Of a stretch of DNA of 64,000 nt, positions 35,113-42,961 are shown piece after piece; position 1 is the first letter of the stretch; each line of letters opens with the position of its first letter. Location: contig NZ_JH376798.1 in the NCBI RefSeq assembly GCF_000234095.1, forward strand, positions 339,424 through 403,423, written 5' to 3'. The notes under the pieces are model-generated. The model was not told where the DNA came from and made no database searches. It saw only the letters and a list, made by a program, of their open reading frames with translations. Both the position numbers and the translations under genes were made by a program. The DNA is from Centipeda infelix ATCC 43532. GTDB taxonomy: Bacteria; Bacillota; Negativicutes; Selenomonadales; Selenomonadaceae.

Positions 35113-36837
35113 CTAAGCCGCTCCCTCCTCGTTCTCGGCGGAGACAACGTTGCGGCCCTTTTCTTTGGAGAGGTAGAGGGCACGGTCGGCACGCTCCATG
35201 AGGGTGCGGAGGCGATCCTTTTTGCCGTGCCAGGTCGAGACACCAAAACTGAGGGTGACCCCGTCAAGGGTGTGCTCAAGGATCTCGCGCAGGTGCTCAC
35301 AGAATGCGACCATCGCCTCGAGGTCGTAGTGCAGAGCGAGCAGGACGAACTCGTCGCCGCCGTAGCGGATGAAGAGATGGCGGCGGTCGATCTCCTCGTG
35401 GATGGTGTCGGCGATCTGTTTGAGGATACGGTCGCCTGCGAGGTGTCCCTTCGTATCGTTGACGGTCTTGAAGTGATCTACGTCAAAGATGGCGAACGAG
35501 AATTTGAACCCGCGCTGAGATGAGAGGGCGGTGAATTTTGCGAATCCGTCGCCAAGCTGATGGCGGTTGTAGCAGCCGGTGAGGAAGTCCCGCTGCGCCT
35601 CGTTCTGCGAGATCTCAAGTTCGCGTACGAGCTCCTCGTTCTGCTCGGCGAGTGCCGCGTCCTTCAGCATCTGTTCACGGATGGTGTGGAAGATGAAGGG
35701 GATGGCAGCGTAGATGGAGTATACGGTGATCGCGAGCATGACGGAGATTTGGTGGTATTCCCAGTGCAGGGCGTCGATGCTGCCAAAGATGACGATTGCG
35801 GTCATGGCGAATGTGCCATAGCGGCAGCTGGGATGATATTTCCAGCTCGAGCGTGCGAGGGCGTAGATGAGCATAAGGCAGCCGGCGAAGAGAATCGGGT
35901 GGTAGAGATAGAGCATATTCATGTAGCCGTCAAAGCCTGCAACCTCGGTGATGGTTGCGACGGCAAAGAGGATGGCGAAGATGATCGCAGTGCTCTTGAC
36001 TCGCCCGATATAGCGCGGGGAGACAATCTCCTGTGTGATCCGCGCACAGAAGATGGGCATGAGGTAGAACATGACGAGATGGAGTTCCCACCAGAAGTTC
36101 GACATGCCGTACATGCGCGGGAAGAAGGACGAGCTGCCCGTCGTCCACAGGATGAAGGTCGCGAGGTATCCGATGAGGTAGAACTGGACACGGCGACGGC
36201 GTGCGTATGCGCCGCGCCACGCGAGATCCATAACGAGGAAGACGAGCAGAGCGATGCCGACCGACAGGCTCGAGATGTAGATCGCATCCGCGAGACTGAG
36301 GTTTTGCAGGAAGACCTTGGAGCTGCCGATCAGGAAGTAGTCGATGCTGCCAAGCCAGTTTGAATAGCCCGTGTTCAGCATGATGGTGAGACGCTTGCCC
36401 GCGAGGCTCTGATCGAGATGGAGGTAGTGGAACGCGCGCCCGCGTGAGCCCGTCAGGTCGCTCCAGTCGCCGTGCACATAGACAAGCTCGTCGTCCAGAT
36501 AGACGTAGGCGTTCTGATTTGTCGTGGCGAACAGGATGTGTTCGTTTGTAAAGCGTGCCGCGATCGGAATGCGGAACGAGAGACAGACGGTTGTTGTGCC
36601 GTGCGGTATGGGCGGCGGTGCGGGGTAGTCATACTCCTGCCAGTCGAGATTGCCCGCACGAAACCCGATGATGTCATTGTATGTGGGATTTCCCTGCATG
36701 ATGGCGTACTCCGCATGAATGTGGGGGTCGAGCGGCGTTGCGAGCAGTCGCCATGCAAGCATCGATGCGCCGATGAGGAGCGATACGCAGAGCAGGGTGA
36801 GTATGTTCTCCCGCAGAAATGTGAAAAGCTTACGCAT
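35113..36837 (-). CDS. membrane diguanylate cyclase (7TM + GGDEF)
   Basis: 574 residues. A first membrane helix, an extracytoplasmic beta-rich sensor domain (about 40-190, with AYVYLDDELVYVHGDWSD), seven or eight membrane helices (about 195-400), a short coiled coil (AALAEQNEELVRELEISQNEAQRD), and a GGDEF domain (about 415-560) with intact RYGGDEF. It should make cyclic di-GMP from GTP. The inhibitory RxxD site is absent: the bases upstream of the motif encode IDRRHLFI. GGGGG precedes the ATG by eight bases. It is a close paralogue of the next gene. Confidence 0.88.
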   Translation of the reverse strand: MRKLFTFLRENILTLLCVSLLIGASMLAWRLLATPLDPHIHAEYAIMQGNPTYNDIIGFRAGNLDWQEYDYPAPPPIPHGTTTVCLSFRIPIAARFTNEHILFATTNQNAYVYLDDELVYVHGDWSDLTGSRGRAFHYLHLDQSLAGKRLTIMLNTGYSNWLGSIDYFLIGSSKVFLQNLSLADAIYISSLSVGIALLVFLVMDLAWRGAYARRRRVQFYLIGYLATFILWTTGSSSFFPRMYGMSNFWWELHLVMFYLMPIFCARITQEIVSPRYIGRVKSTAIIFAILFAVATITEVAGFDGYMNMLYLYHPILFAGCLMLIYALARSSWKYHPSCRYGTFAMTAIVIFGSIDALHWEYHQISVMLAITVYSIYAAIPFIFHTIREQMLKDAALAEQNEELVRELEISQNEAQRDFLTGCYNRHQLGDGFAKFTALSSQRGFKFSFAIFDVDHFKTVNDTKGHLAGDRILKQIADTIHEEIDRRHLFIRYGGDEFVLLALHYDLEAMVAFCEHLREILEHTLDGVTLSFGVSTWHGKKDRLRTLMERADRALYLSKEKGRNVVSAENEEGAA

Positions 36838-37004
36838 AGTCAGCACCCCCTTGGAGCGAGGAGTGAATATGATATTCTGCCGGTATTTTATGTTTATTAT
36901 ATCATATCCATTGGATATAGAACAATAGGAAAATGAAAAAGAATACGATTATTTGTAGATAAAAGGCGCGTATACAAGAACGTATTTGATGGAAGAAATG
37001 CAAA

Positions 37005-37046
37005 GAAGGGACGTTGCACAAAGTGAAAACTTCGTACAACGTCCCT
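37005..37046 (-). terminator. terminator of the second cyclase gene
   Basis: AAGGGACGTTG ... CAACGTCCCTT with additional imperfect pairing of CACAAAG and CTTCGTA, 10 bases after the stop. Confidence 0.75.
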
Positions 37047-37055
37047 TTGTGTGTA

Positions 37056-38831
37056 TCAGTTCTCTGCAGTCGGCGGGTCTGGTGGTGTAGTGGGCACGGT
37101 GGGAGTGTCGGTGTCGGCGGGCACTTCGTCCTCGCCGGAGACGCTGTTGCGCCCCTTTTCCTTCGAGATATAGAGCGCGCGGTCGGCACGTTCCATCAGC
37201 GATGTCATGTGGTCGTCTGTGCCGTGCCACGTCGAGACGCCAAAGCTCATGGTGACACCGCCGAGGGTCTGCTCCAGTGTCTTGCGGAGATCCTCACAGA
37301 GTGTGACCATCTGGCGCAGATCATGATGCAGACCGAGCAGGACGAACTCGTCGCCGCCGTAGCGGATGAAGATGTGGCGGCGGTCGATCTTTGCGTGCAC
37401 GGTGTCAGCGATCTGCTTGAGGATGTGGTCGCCGCCGAGATGGCCGCGTGTGTCATTGACTTGCTTGAAGTGATCCACGTCAAAGATGGCGAAGGAGAAG
37501 GTGAAGCCGCGCGTATTTGCGAGCATCGAGAACTTTGCAATGCCGTCGGCAAGTTGGTGACGGTTGAACGCACCCGTAAGAAAGTCGCGTACGGCCTCGT
37601 TCTGTGATTCCTGCAGCTCGCGTGCAAGGGTCTCGTTTTTCCGAGCGAGGTGTGCGTCCCGCAGCATTTGCTCGCGAATGAGGAAGAAGACGAACGGGAT
37701 CGCGGCATAGATGGAGAAGACGGTGGTTGAGAGTGCGGCGGTGAGGAGGTGGTACTCCCAGTGGAGGGCATCCACGCCGACAAAGAAGGTCAGTGCCGTC
37801 ACGGCAACTGTGCCGTAGCGGCAGGAGGGATACGACTGCCAGTCCGAGCGTACGAGTGTATAGATGAGGACGAGCCAGCTGATGAAGAGAATCGGGTAGA
37901 AGAGATAGAGCAGGTTCATATAGCCGTTGAATCCGCAGATCTCTGTGATGGTCGCAACAATGAAGAGTAGTACATAGACAACGACTACGGCGCGTGCTGC
38001 TTTTTTATATTTAGGAGCAACAATTTCCTGTGTGATCTTGCCGCAGGTGATGGGCATGACGTAGAGCATGATGAGGTGGATCTCCCACCAGAGCGCGGGG
38101 AATCCGAAGATGCGCGAGAAGAAGGAGGAGGTGCCCGTCGTCCACAGGATGAAGCTTATGAGGAAGGCGACGAGGTAGATCTGGATCTGCCGCCGCTTTT
38201 GGATGCCGCGCCAGACGAGATCCATGATGAGGAAGACGATGAGCGAGAGCGCGATGGAGAGGCTGGCGATGTAGATCGCGTCCGCAAGTCCGACCTTGTG
38301 GATGAGGGCGTTTTCGCTGCCGATGAAGATATAGTCGATGCTGCCGAGCCAGTTTGCATAGCCCGAGTGCAGCATGATGGTGATGCGCTTTCCTGCGAGG
38401 CCCTCATCGGTATGGATGAAGTGCATGGCGCGCCCACGTGAGTCCAGAAGCTCACCCCAGTTGCCGTGGATGTAGATGAGCTCGTCGTCGAGATAGACAT
38501 AGGCATCCTGATTTGTCGTGGTAAAGAGGAGGTGGTCGACGAAGAGGGGCGTGTTCTCCGCGATCTGCCAGGAGAGGTAGACCGTATGTGCGCCGGGCGG
38601 GATGGGCGGCGGAGTAGGGTAGTCATACTCTTTCCAGTCAAAGTTCTCGGGTCGAAAGCCGATGATGTCCTTGTACTCAAGGGCTCCTTCGCGGACGGCG
38701 TACACCGGCCGCTGCTGAATGTATGTTGTATTGGACAGGGACTGCCACGCGAGTAGGGATACATACGCAAGCACTGCCATGCACACCAGCAATATGCCGT
38801 TTTCCTGCAGTACGCGCGAGATCTTTTTCAT
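37056..38831 (-). CDS. membrane diguanylate cyclase, paralogue
   Basis: 591 residues with the same architecture as the gene at 35113-36837 and long stretches of identity (FLTGxxNRHQLxDGxAKF, FSFAIFDVDHFKxVNDTxGHL, RYGGDEFVLL). It also lacks the RxxD inhibitory site (IDRRHIFI). It differs by a C-terminal Asp/Thr/Pro tail (ADTDTPTVPTTPPDPPTAEN). The two genes are separate units in tandem, each with its own terminator or spacer, a recent duplication. AAGGAG lies ten bases before the ATG. Confidence 0.88.
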   Translation of the reverse strand: MKKISRVLQENGILLVCMAVLAYVSLLAWQSLSNTTYIQQRPVYAVREGALEYKDIIGFRPENFDWKEYDYPTPPPIPPGAHTVYLSWQIAENTPLFVDHLLFTTTNQDAYVYLDDELIYIHGNWGELLDSRGRAMHFIHTDEGLAGKRITIMLHSGYANWLGSIDYIFIGSENALIHKVGLADAIYIASLSIALSLIVFLIMDLVWRGIQKRRQIQIYLVAFLISFILWTTGTSSFFSRIFGFPALWWEIHLIMLYVMPITCGKITQEIVAPKYKKAARAVVVVYVLLFIVATITEICGFNGYMNLLYLFYPILFISWLVLIYTLVRSDWQSYPSCRYGTVAVTALTFFVGVDALHWEYHLLTAALSTTVFSIYAAIPFVFFLIREQMLRDAHLARKNETLARELQESQNEAVRDFLTGAFNRHQLADGIAKFSMLANTRGFTFSFAIFDVDHFKQVNDTRGHLGGDHILKQIADTVHAKIDRRHIFIRYGGDEFVLLGLHHDLRQMVTLCEDLRKTLEQTLGGVTMSFGVSTWHGTDDHMTSLMERADRALYISKEKGRNSVSGEDEVPADTDTPTVPTTPPDPPTAEN

Positions 38832-38988
38832 GGGTTGACTGCTCCTTGGTTGGTTGTCCCGAGGGGGTATAATTTCTTCAAACAATTGGCTTATGCAATA
38901 TCCGTATTATAGCATAAAAGATACACACTGCCTATTGTCAAATATAAAGGGGGAATATAAATTTTCGATTCCTGTATTTTGCAAAGAA

Positions 38989-39027
38989 AAACTGCTGCAC
39001 GAAGTTGTTTGCTTCGTGCAGCAGTTT
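38989..39027 (-). terminator. phosphohexomutase terminator
   Basis: AAACTGCTGCACGAAG-TTGTTTG-CTTCGTGCAGCAGTTT, a 16-bp perfect stem directly after the minus-strand stop. It is a prototype of the shared stem family. Confidence 0.9.
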
Positions 39028-39033
39028 CCGGTA

Positions 39034-40542
39034 TCAGACGTGGAATCCCGACAGATCCAGCGCATCAAATCCAGCGAGGAGCTCCTTTACGGTGCGCTCG
39101 ATCTCGTCCGCACCGCCCTCTGCGTCTGCCTCGATGTTGAGCGGCATGTTCGGATCATGCAGTGACATCCGCAGCAGCGCCCAGCCTCCATCAAAGACGA
39201 TGCGTACGCCCTCGTAGGAGGGGCTGGCGATCATGAGCCCCTTCGCACGCGCACGTTCTTCGAACGCGGTGAGTACCTCCTGCCCATAGGTGCGGACGCT
39301 GTCCGTGTCGATGATCTTGATGCGGATCTCGCGTGCCTCGGCGGGATAGCGGAGCTTTGCGATGAGGTCGGCGAGCGTCCTGCTCTCTGCGCGTGCCTTT
39401 GCCGCCGCGATGATGAGTTTGACCGCGAGGTATGCGCCGTCGTCGAGGTAGTAGTTCTCGCTGAGTGCGCCGTGCCCCGAGGTCTCGATGGCGAGCGGTG
39501 AGATCTCGCCTGCCTCGTTGCGGCGGATGCACTCGTTGATGACGTTCTTGTAGCCGCGCATGTAGCGCAGGTGCTTCAGATGCAGCTCGCCCTCAAGGAA
39601 GTCATGCAGCCCGTCCGAGGTCACGGAGTCCGTGATGATGGTCGAGCCTGGGTAGTCGGGCGCGAGGATGGCTGCCATCATGGCGATCAGGGCGTTGCGG
39701 CTGACATCTGTGCCGTCGGCAAGGACGGCACTCATACGGTCTACATCGGTGTCGAAGATGAGCCCGAGGTCGGCATTGTTCTCAATGACGGCTTTCTGGA
39801 TCGCCCGCATGGCGGCGGGGTCTTCGGGGTTCGGAACGTGGTTCGGGAAGTGTCCGTCGGGGTCGAGGAACTGACTGCCCGTGGTGTCCGCGCCGAGCGG
39901 GGTGAGGATGCGTCCCGCGAAGAAGCCTCCCGCGCCGTTGCCCGCATCGACAACGATGTGCATTCCGGCGAGCGGCTTTTCTGCGCCGCCGAGCGCTGTG
40001 CGTATTTTATTGGCGAGATGCTCGCTGTAGCGGCCGATGAGGTCGAATTTCAGGACGTGCTCAAGTGTGCCGTGCGCCTCCTCTGCCTCCGCCGCGTAAG
40101 CGAGAATCTTTTGAATGTCGGACTTGTCCGCGCCGCCTGCGGCGGTGAAGAATTTCAGCCCGTTGCGGTTGTAGGGGAGGTGGCTCGCCGTAATCATGAT
40201 CGAGCCGTCCGCAGCCGTGTCCTCGAAGATGGTCGCCATGAACATGGCGGGGGTGGAGGCGAGGACGCAGTCGATGCCGTGTGCGCCCGTGTGCGTGAGC
40301 CCCGTGAGGACGCAGTCCTTGATGGCGAGTGCGGAGATGCGCGAGTCGTGTCCAACAGCGATCTGCAGCTCGGCGGGCTGCTTGCCGGTGTTTTCCGATA
40401 GGAGGCGAACGAAGCCCATCGCAATGCGGTTCGCCGCCTCGGGCGTGAGGGTGACGGGCTCGCCTGCGACTCCTGGGACGGCGACACCTCGGATGTCGCT
40501 GCCGTTCGCGAGCTTTTTGAAGTCCTCATAGGTCAGTGGCAT
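39034..40542 (-). CDS. phosphomannomutase/phosphoglucomutase
   Basis: 502 residues of the alpha-D-phosphohexomutase superfamily, interconverting hexose 1- and 6-phosphates. The phosphoserine loop is in MITASHLPYNRNGLKFF (Ser about residue 99). The metal loop is FDTDVDRMSAV, and the sugar-binding loop is ETSGHGALSENYYLDDGAY. It supplies mannose- or glucose-1-phosphate for surface glycans. AGGAGGAA lies five bases before the ATG. GmhA follows upstream in the same direction with an R2 repeat between. Confidence 0.88.
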   Translation of the reverse strand: MPLTYEDFKKLANGSDIRGVAVPGVAGEPVTLTPEAANRIAMGFVRLLSENTGKQPAELQIAVGHDSRISALAIKDCVLTGLTHTGAHGIDCVLASTPAMFMATIFEDTAADGSIMITASHLPYNRNGLKFFTAAGGADKSDIQKILAYAAEAEEAHGTLEHVLKFDLIGRYSEHLANKIRTALGGAEKPLAGMHIVVDAGNGAGGFFAGRILTPLGADTTGSQFLDPDGHFPNHVPNPEDPAAMRAIQKAVIENNADLGLIFDTDVDRMSAVLADGTDVSRNALIAMMAAILAPDYPGSTIITDSVTSDGLHDFLEGELHLKHLRYMRGYKNVINECIRRNEAGEISPLAIETSGHGALSENYYLDDGAYLAVKLIIAAAKARAESRTLADLIAKLRYPAEAREIRIKIIDTDSVRTYGQEVLTAFEERARAKGLMIASPSYEGVRIVFDGGWALLRMSLHDPNMPLNIEADAEGGADEIERTVKELLAGFDALDLSGFHV

Positions 40543-40565
40543 GGGGATTCCTCCTTTACTGTATC

Positions 40566-40619
40566 AAGCCTCCCCCAGCGCAATGGGAGAGGGGAACCGC
40601 TTGCGGTGGAAGGGGCGCT
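40566..40619. repeat. GC-rich dyad repeat R2, copy 2
   Basis: AAGCCTCCCCCAGCGC ... GGTGGAAGGGGCGCT. It fills the space between the phosphohexomutase and gmhA genes. Confidence 0.55.
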
Positions 40620-40642
40620 ATGGGCGGCTGCCGTTATCTCGC

Positions 40643-41308
40643 CTACGCGCCGAAAAATTCCTCCTCGACTGCAATGCAGAGGGCGTGGTAGATCGGGAGG
40701 TGGTACTCTTGAATCTGATACGTTTCGTCGGCAGGGGCTTTGATCGTGATGTCAGCGCAGCCGTCCGAGGCGCACTTGCCGCCCGATGCGCCCGTGAGGG
40801 CGATGGTTTTCATGCCGAGCGCCCGCGCCATGCGGAAGGCATAGAGCACGTTCTTCGAGTTGCCCGAGGTAGTGATGCCGAGGAGGATGTCCTCGGGCTT
40901 TCCAAGGCCCAATACCTGCTGGGCAAAGGTGAGGTCGGGGGCCTGATCGTTTGAGAACGCCGTGCTGATCGCGAGCTGCGATGGCAGAGAAATCGCGGGG
41001 AGCGCCCCCTGCAGGTTCTGCATGAGATAGTCAACGGTTTTGGGGTCGCTCGCGTCGCACGCTGCGTGCAGCTTTTCGAGCATATCCTCGCCGAGGTGGC
41101 GCGGCAGGAGGAAGCCCTTCATCAGTTCGCCGACGATGTGCTCCGCATCTGAGGCGGAGCCGCCGTTGCCGCAGACGATGAGCTTGCCGCCCGCACGGTA
41201 GCTCGTCACGAGTGCCTCAATCGCGGTGCGGACATCCGCTGCGCAGACCGCGAGCGCAGGATACCGCGCAATCAGCGTGTCTACGACGGCGTAGGTGGAT
41301 TCTTTCAT
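40643..41308 (-). CDS. gmhA: sedoheptulose-7-phosphate isomerase
   Basis: 221 residues. A SIS-fold isomerase making D-glycero-D-manno-heptose 7-phosphate, the first step to LPS core heptose. Visible are CGNGGSASDAEHIVGELMKGF and a later LGITTSGNSKNVLYAFRMARALGMKTIALTG. Residues for the zinc site (Asp/His after NGGSA and Glu of GEL) are in place. AAAGGAG is ten bases before the ATG. It is strong evidence for a lipopolysaccharide outer membrane. Confidence 0.85.
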   Translation of the reverse strand: MKESTYAVVDTLIARYPALAVCAADVRTAIEALVTSYRAGGKLIVCGNGGSASDAEHIVGELMKGFLLPRHLGEDMLEKLHAACDASDPKTVDYLMQNLQGALPAISLPSQLAISTAFSNDQAPDLTFAQQVLGLGKPEDILLGITTSGNSKNVLYAFRMARALGMKTIALTGASGGKCASDGCADITIKAPADETYQIQEYHLPIYHALCIAVEEEFFGA

Positions 41309-41530
41309 AGGTGTGATGCTCCTTTACAAACCAATCTTCTCTTATTATGGACGATGTGAATTTTTTTTCAAGGGAAAATATACACAGAAGATGTTATTTT
41401 TAGATGTATTTATTTTAATTTATATCTATTTATCGTTATTTTATAGAATTGATTTGTATTTATTGGTTGACGGCATATTACGTATATCTGACAATGTTTC
41501 TGGACAATTTAGGGAATCGCGGAAATACAA

Positions 41531-41561
41531 ATCCCCCGCAGGAGTAAATCCTGCGGGGGAT
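41531..41561. terminator. bidirectional terminator
   Basis: ATCCCCCGCAGGA-GTAAA-TCCTGCGGGGGAT. It lies 15 bases after the stop of the next minus-strand gene. The DNA between it and gmhA (41335-41480) is very AT-rich, without a frame, and must contain the gmhA promoter. Confidence 0.75.
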
Positions 41562-41575
41562 GCTTGTCTGTGTTG

Positions 41576-42259
41576 TTACCGATTGCGATAGTGGTCGGCA
41601 ATCGTGTGCGGGCTTTCGCCTGCAATCGTGCCGCGTGCCATTGGGGCTGCGTAGGATGTGGGTGCACCCTGTGGGCGGATGTCCGTGATGGGCGGCTGCG
41701 GGGCTGCCTGCGGATGCTGCACATTCTGATAGACGTTCTCCTCCTTGCGACCGCGGAAGCGATTCCACGCCCAGCGGAGTACCATGAAGGCGACCACGGC
41801 GATCGCGACGTTCGCGAGGACACCGAGGATGTCGGCGAGCATTCCGCCGCCCATGCCGAACATGGAGGCAAGCAGCCCGCCGAGCATCATGCCGCCCGCG
41901 AGAAGTCCGATGTTCCGCAGGGTGTTGCCCCAGCCCGAGCTTCTCTGTGCCTGACTTGCGGCGTTTGACGTGCTCGATTTTGCACCTGCGGCGGGGGCGT
42001 TTTTGTCGAGCTGGTTTGCGCTCTTGGATGGGGCATAGCCCTCGCCGTTGCCCGAGACGGATTTGCTCTTGCTGCCGCTCTGCGTGCTCGGTGCCGCCTT
42101 TGGTGCGGACGGAGCCGCTTTCGGCGCGATGCGTGCGCCGCCCTTTGCCGCCTCCGCCTGCGCACCGAGGGTGCTCTGCACGGTCTGCGGGAGGATGAGG
42201 GGGGCGGTAAAGGTCAGCGAGCCGACCATTGCCGCAGCAATGAGGTTCTTTAGTTTCAT
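41576..42259 (-). CDS. Tim44-like secreted/membrane protein
   Basis: 227 residues. Signal peptide (KNLIAAAMVGSLTFTAPLILPQTV), an Ala/Pro/Ser/Lys-rich linker, a Gly/Met-rich hydrophobic hairpin (NIGLLAGGMMLGGLLASMFGMGGG), a membrane helix (VAIAVVAFMVLRWAW) and a Pro/Gln-rich tail. The Gly-Met-Leu hairpin resembles the N-terminal half of bacterial Tim44-domain proteins, but the C-terminal Tim44 domain itself is not seen. The function is unknown. Confidence 0.6.
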   Translation of the reverse strand: MKLKNLIAAAMVGSLTFTAPLILPQTVQSTLGAQAEAAKGGARIAPKAAPSAPKAAPSTQSGSKSKSVSGNGEGYAPSKSANQLDKNAPAAGAKSSTSNAASQAQRSSGWGNTLRNIGLLAGGMMLGGLLASMFGMGGGMLADILGVLANVAIAVVAFMVLRWAWNRFRGRKEENVYQNVQHPQAAPQPPITDIRPQGAPTSYAAPMARGTIAGESPHTIADHYRNR

Positions 42260-42314
42260 TCGATGTTCTCCTTTGTATTCTTTCGATACGGAGGTTATCC
42301 TCCGGTATTCGCAG

Positions 42315-42590
42315 TTACTCCCGATAGGATTTCACATCCTCGGGGAAGGCGTAGATCTCGCCGACGGTGTCGAGCTCACCCGAGAGATAGCGGTCGATGT
42401 CGTCCACATCGATGTAGAGCTTGCAGTCGATGTCGAGATAGCCTTGCTCGCGCCCGTCCGAGAGGTCGCGGATCGCCATGAGCTTTTCGCGCAGCTTCAT
42501 GAGGTCGGTGCGTGTCGCGTGCACGTCGAGGCGCAGCTGCGGCACGCCGTACTCCTTGAGAACTTCCTCCATGGTCATACGCTGTGACAT
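42315..42590 (-). CDS. hypothetical protein
   Basis: 91 residues, soluble, acidic. It opens with TMEEVLKEYGVPQLRLDVHATR and contains a helical pair and a DIDRYLSGELDTVGE segment. No family is recognised. AAAGGA lies seven bases before the chosen ATG, and an upstream ATG is unsupported. Confidence 0.55.
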   Translation of the reverse strand: MSQRMTMEEVLKEYGVPQLRLDVHATRTDLMKLREKLMAIRDLSDGREQGYLDIDCKLYIDVDDIDRYLSGELDTVGEIYAFPEDVKSYRE

Positions 42591-42659
42591 AGTTATTTCC
42601 TTTCTATGCAATCAATTCTTGACTATTTGTCTTTTATCCTACCTGATGATGCTGAATTT

Positions 42660-42848
42660 TTACTGAATATTACGCTGCGTGTTTTCCTGTTCCCGCCGCT
42701 TTCGCAGGGCGAGGAGGGCGGCGGTGAGGGCACGCTTTTCGTGGAGATGTGTCTCGTAGTCGAGATCGCCGACCGCGCTTTGCATACGAGCTTCGAGGGC
42801 GCGCATCGCTGCCTCTGTGCGTCGAATCGCATTGCCCAGATCTGACAT
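42660..42848 (-). CDS. small coiled-coil protein
   Basis: 62 residues, almost wholly helical and charged (RRTEAAMRALEARMQSAVGDLDYETHLHEKRALTAALLALRKRRE), suggesting a coiled coil. GGGAGGAA lies five bases before the ATG. It is divergent from the MutS-like gene. Function unknown. Confidence 0.5.
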   Translation of the reverse strand: MSDLGNAIRRTEAAMRALEARMQSAVGDLDYETHLHEKRALTAALLALRKRREQENTQRNIQ

Positions 42849-42920
42849 CGCAGTTCCTCCCATCGTCTCTATAGTGTAGCAGTTTTGAGAAAAATTGTCT
42901 ACATTCATAAATCAAGCTGT

Positions 42921-42928
42921 GCTATAAT
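42921..42928 (+). promoter_or_regulatory. extended -10 of the MutS-like gene
   Basis: GTGC-TATAAT (TATAAT at 42923-42928) lies 34 bases before the TTG start at 42962. The -35 is weak. Confidence 0.5.
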
Positions 42929-42961
42929 GAAAATTATTGCAAAATGATAAGGAGTTTCGCT

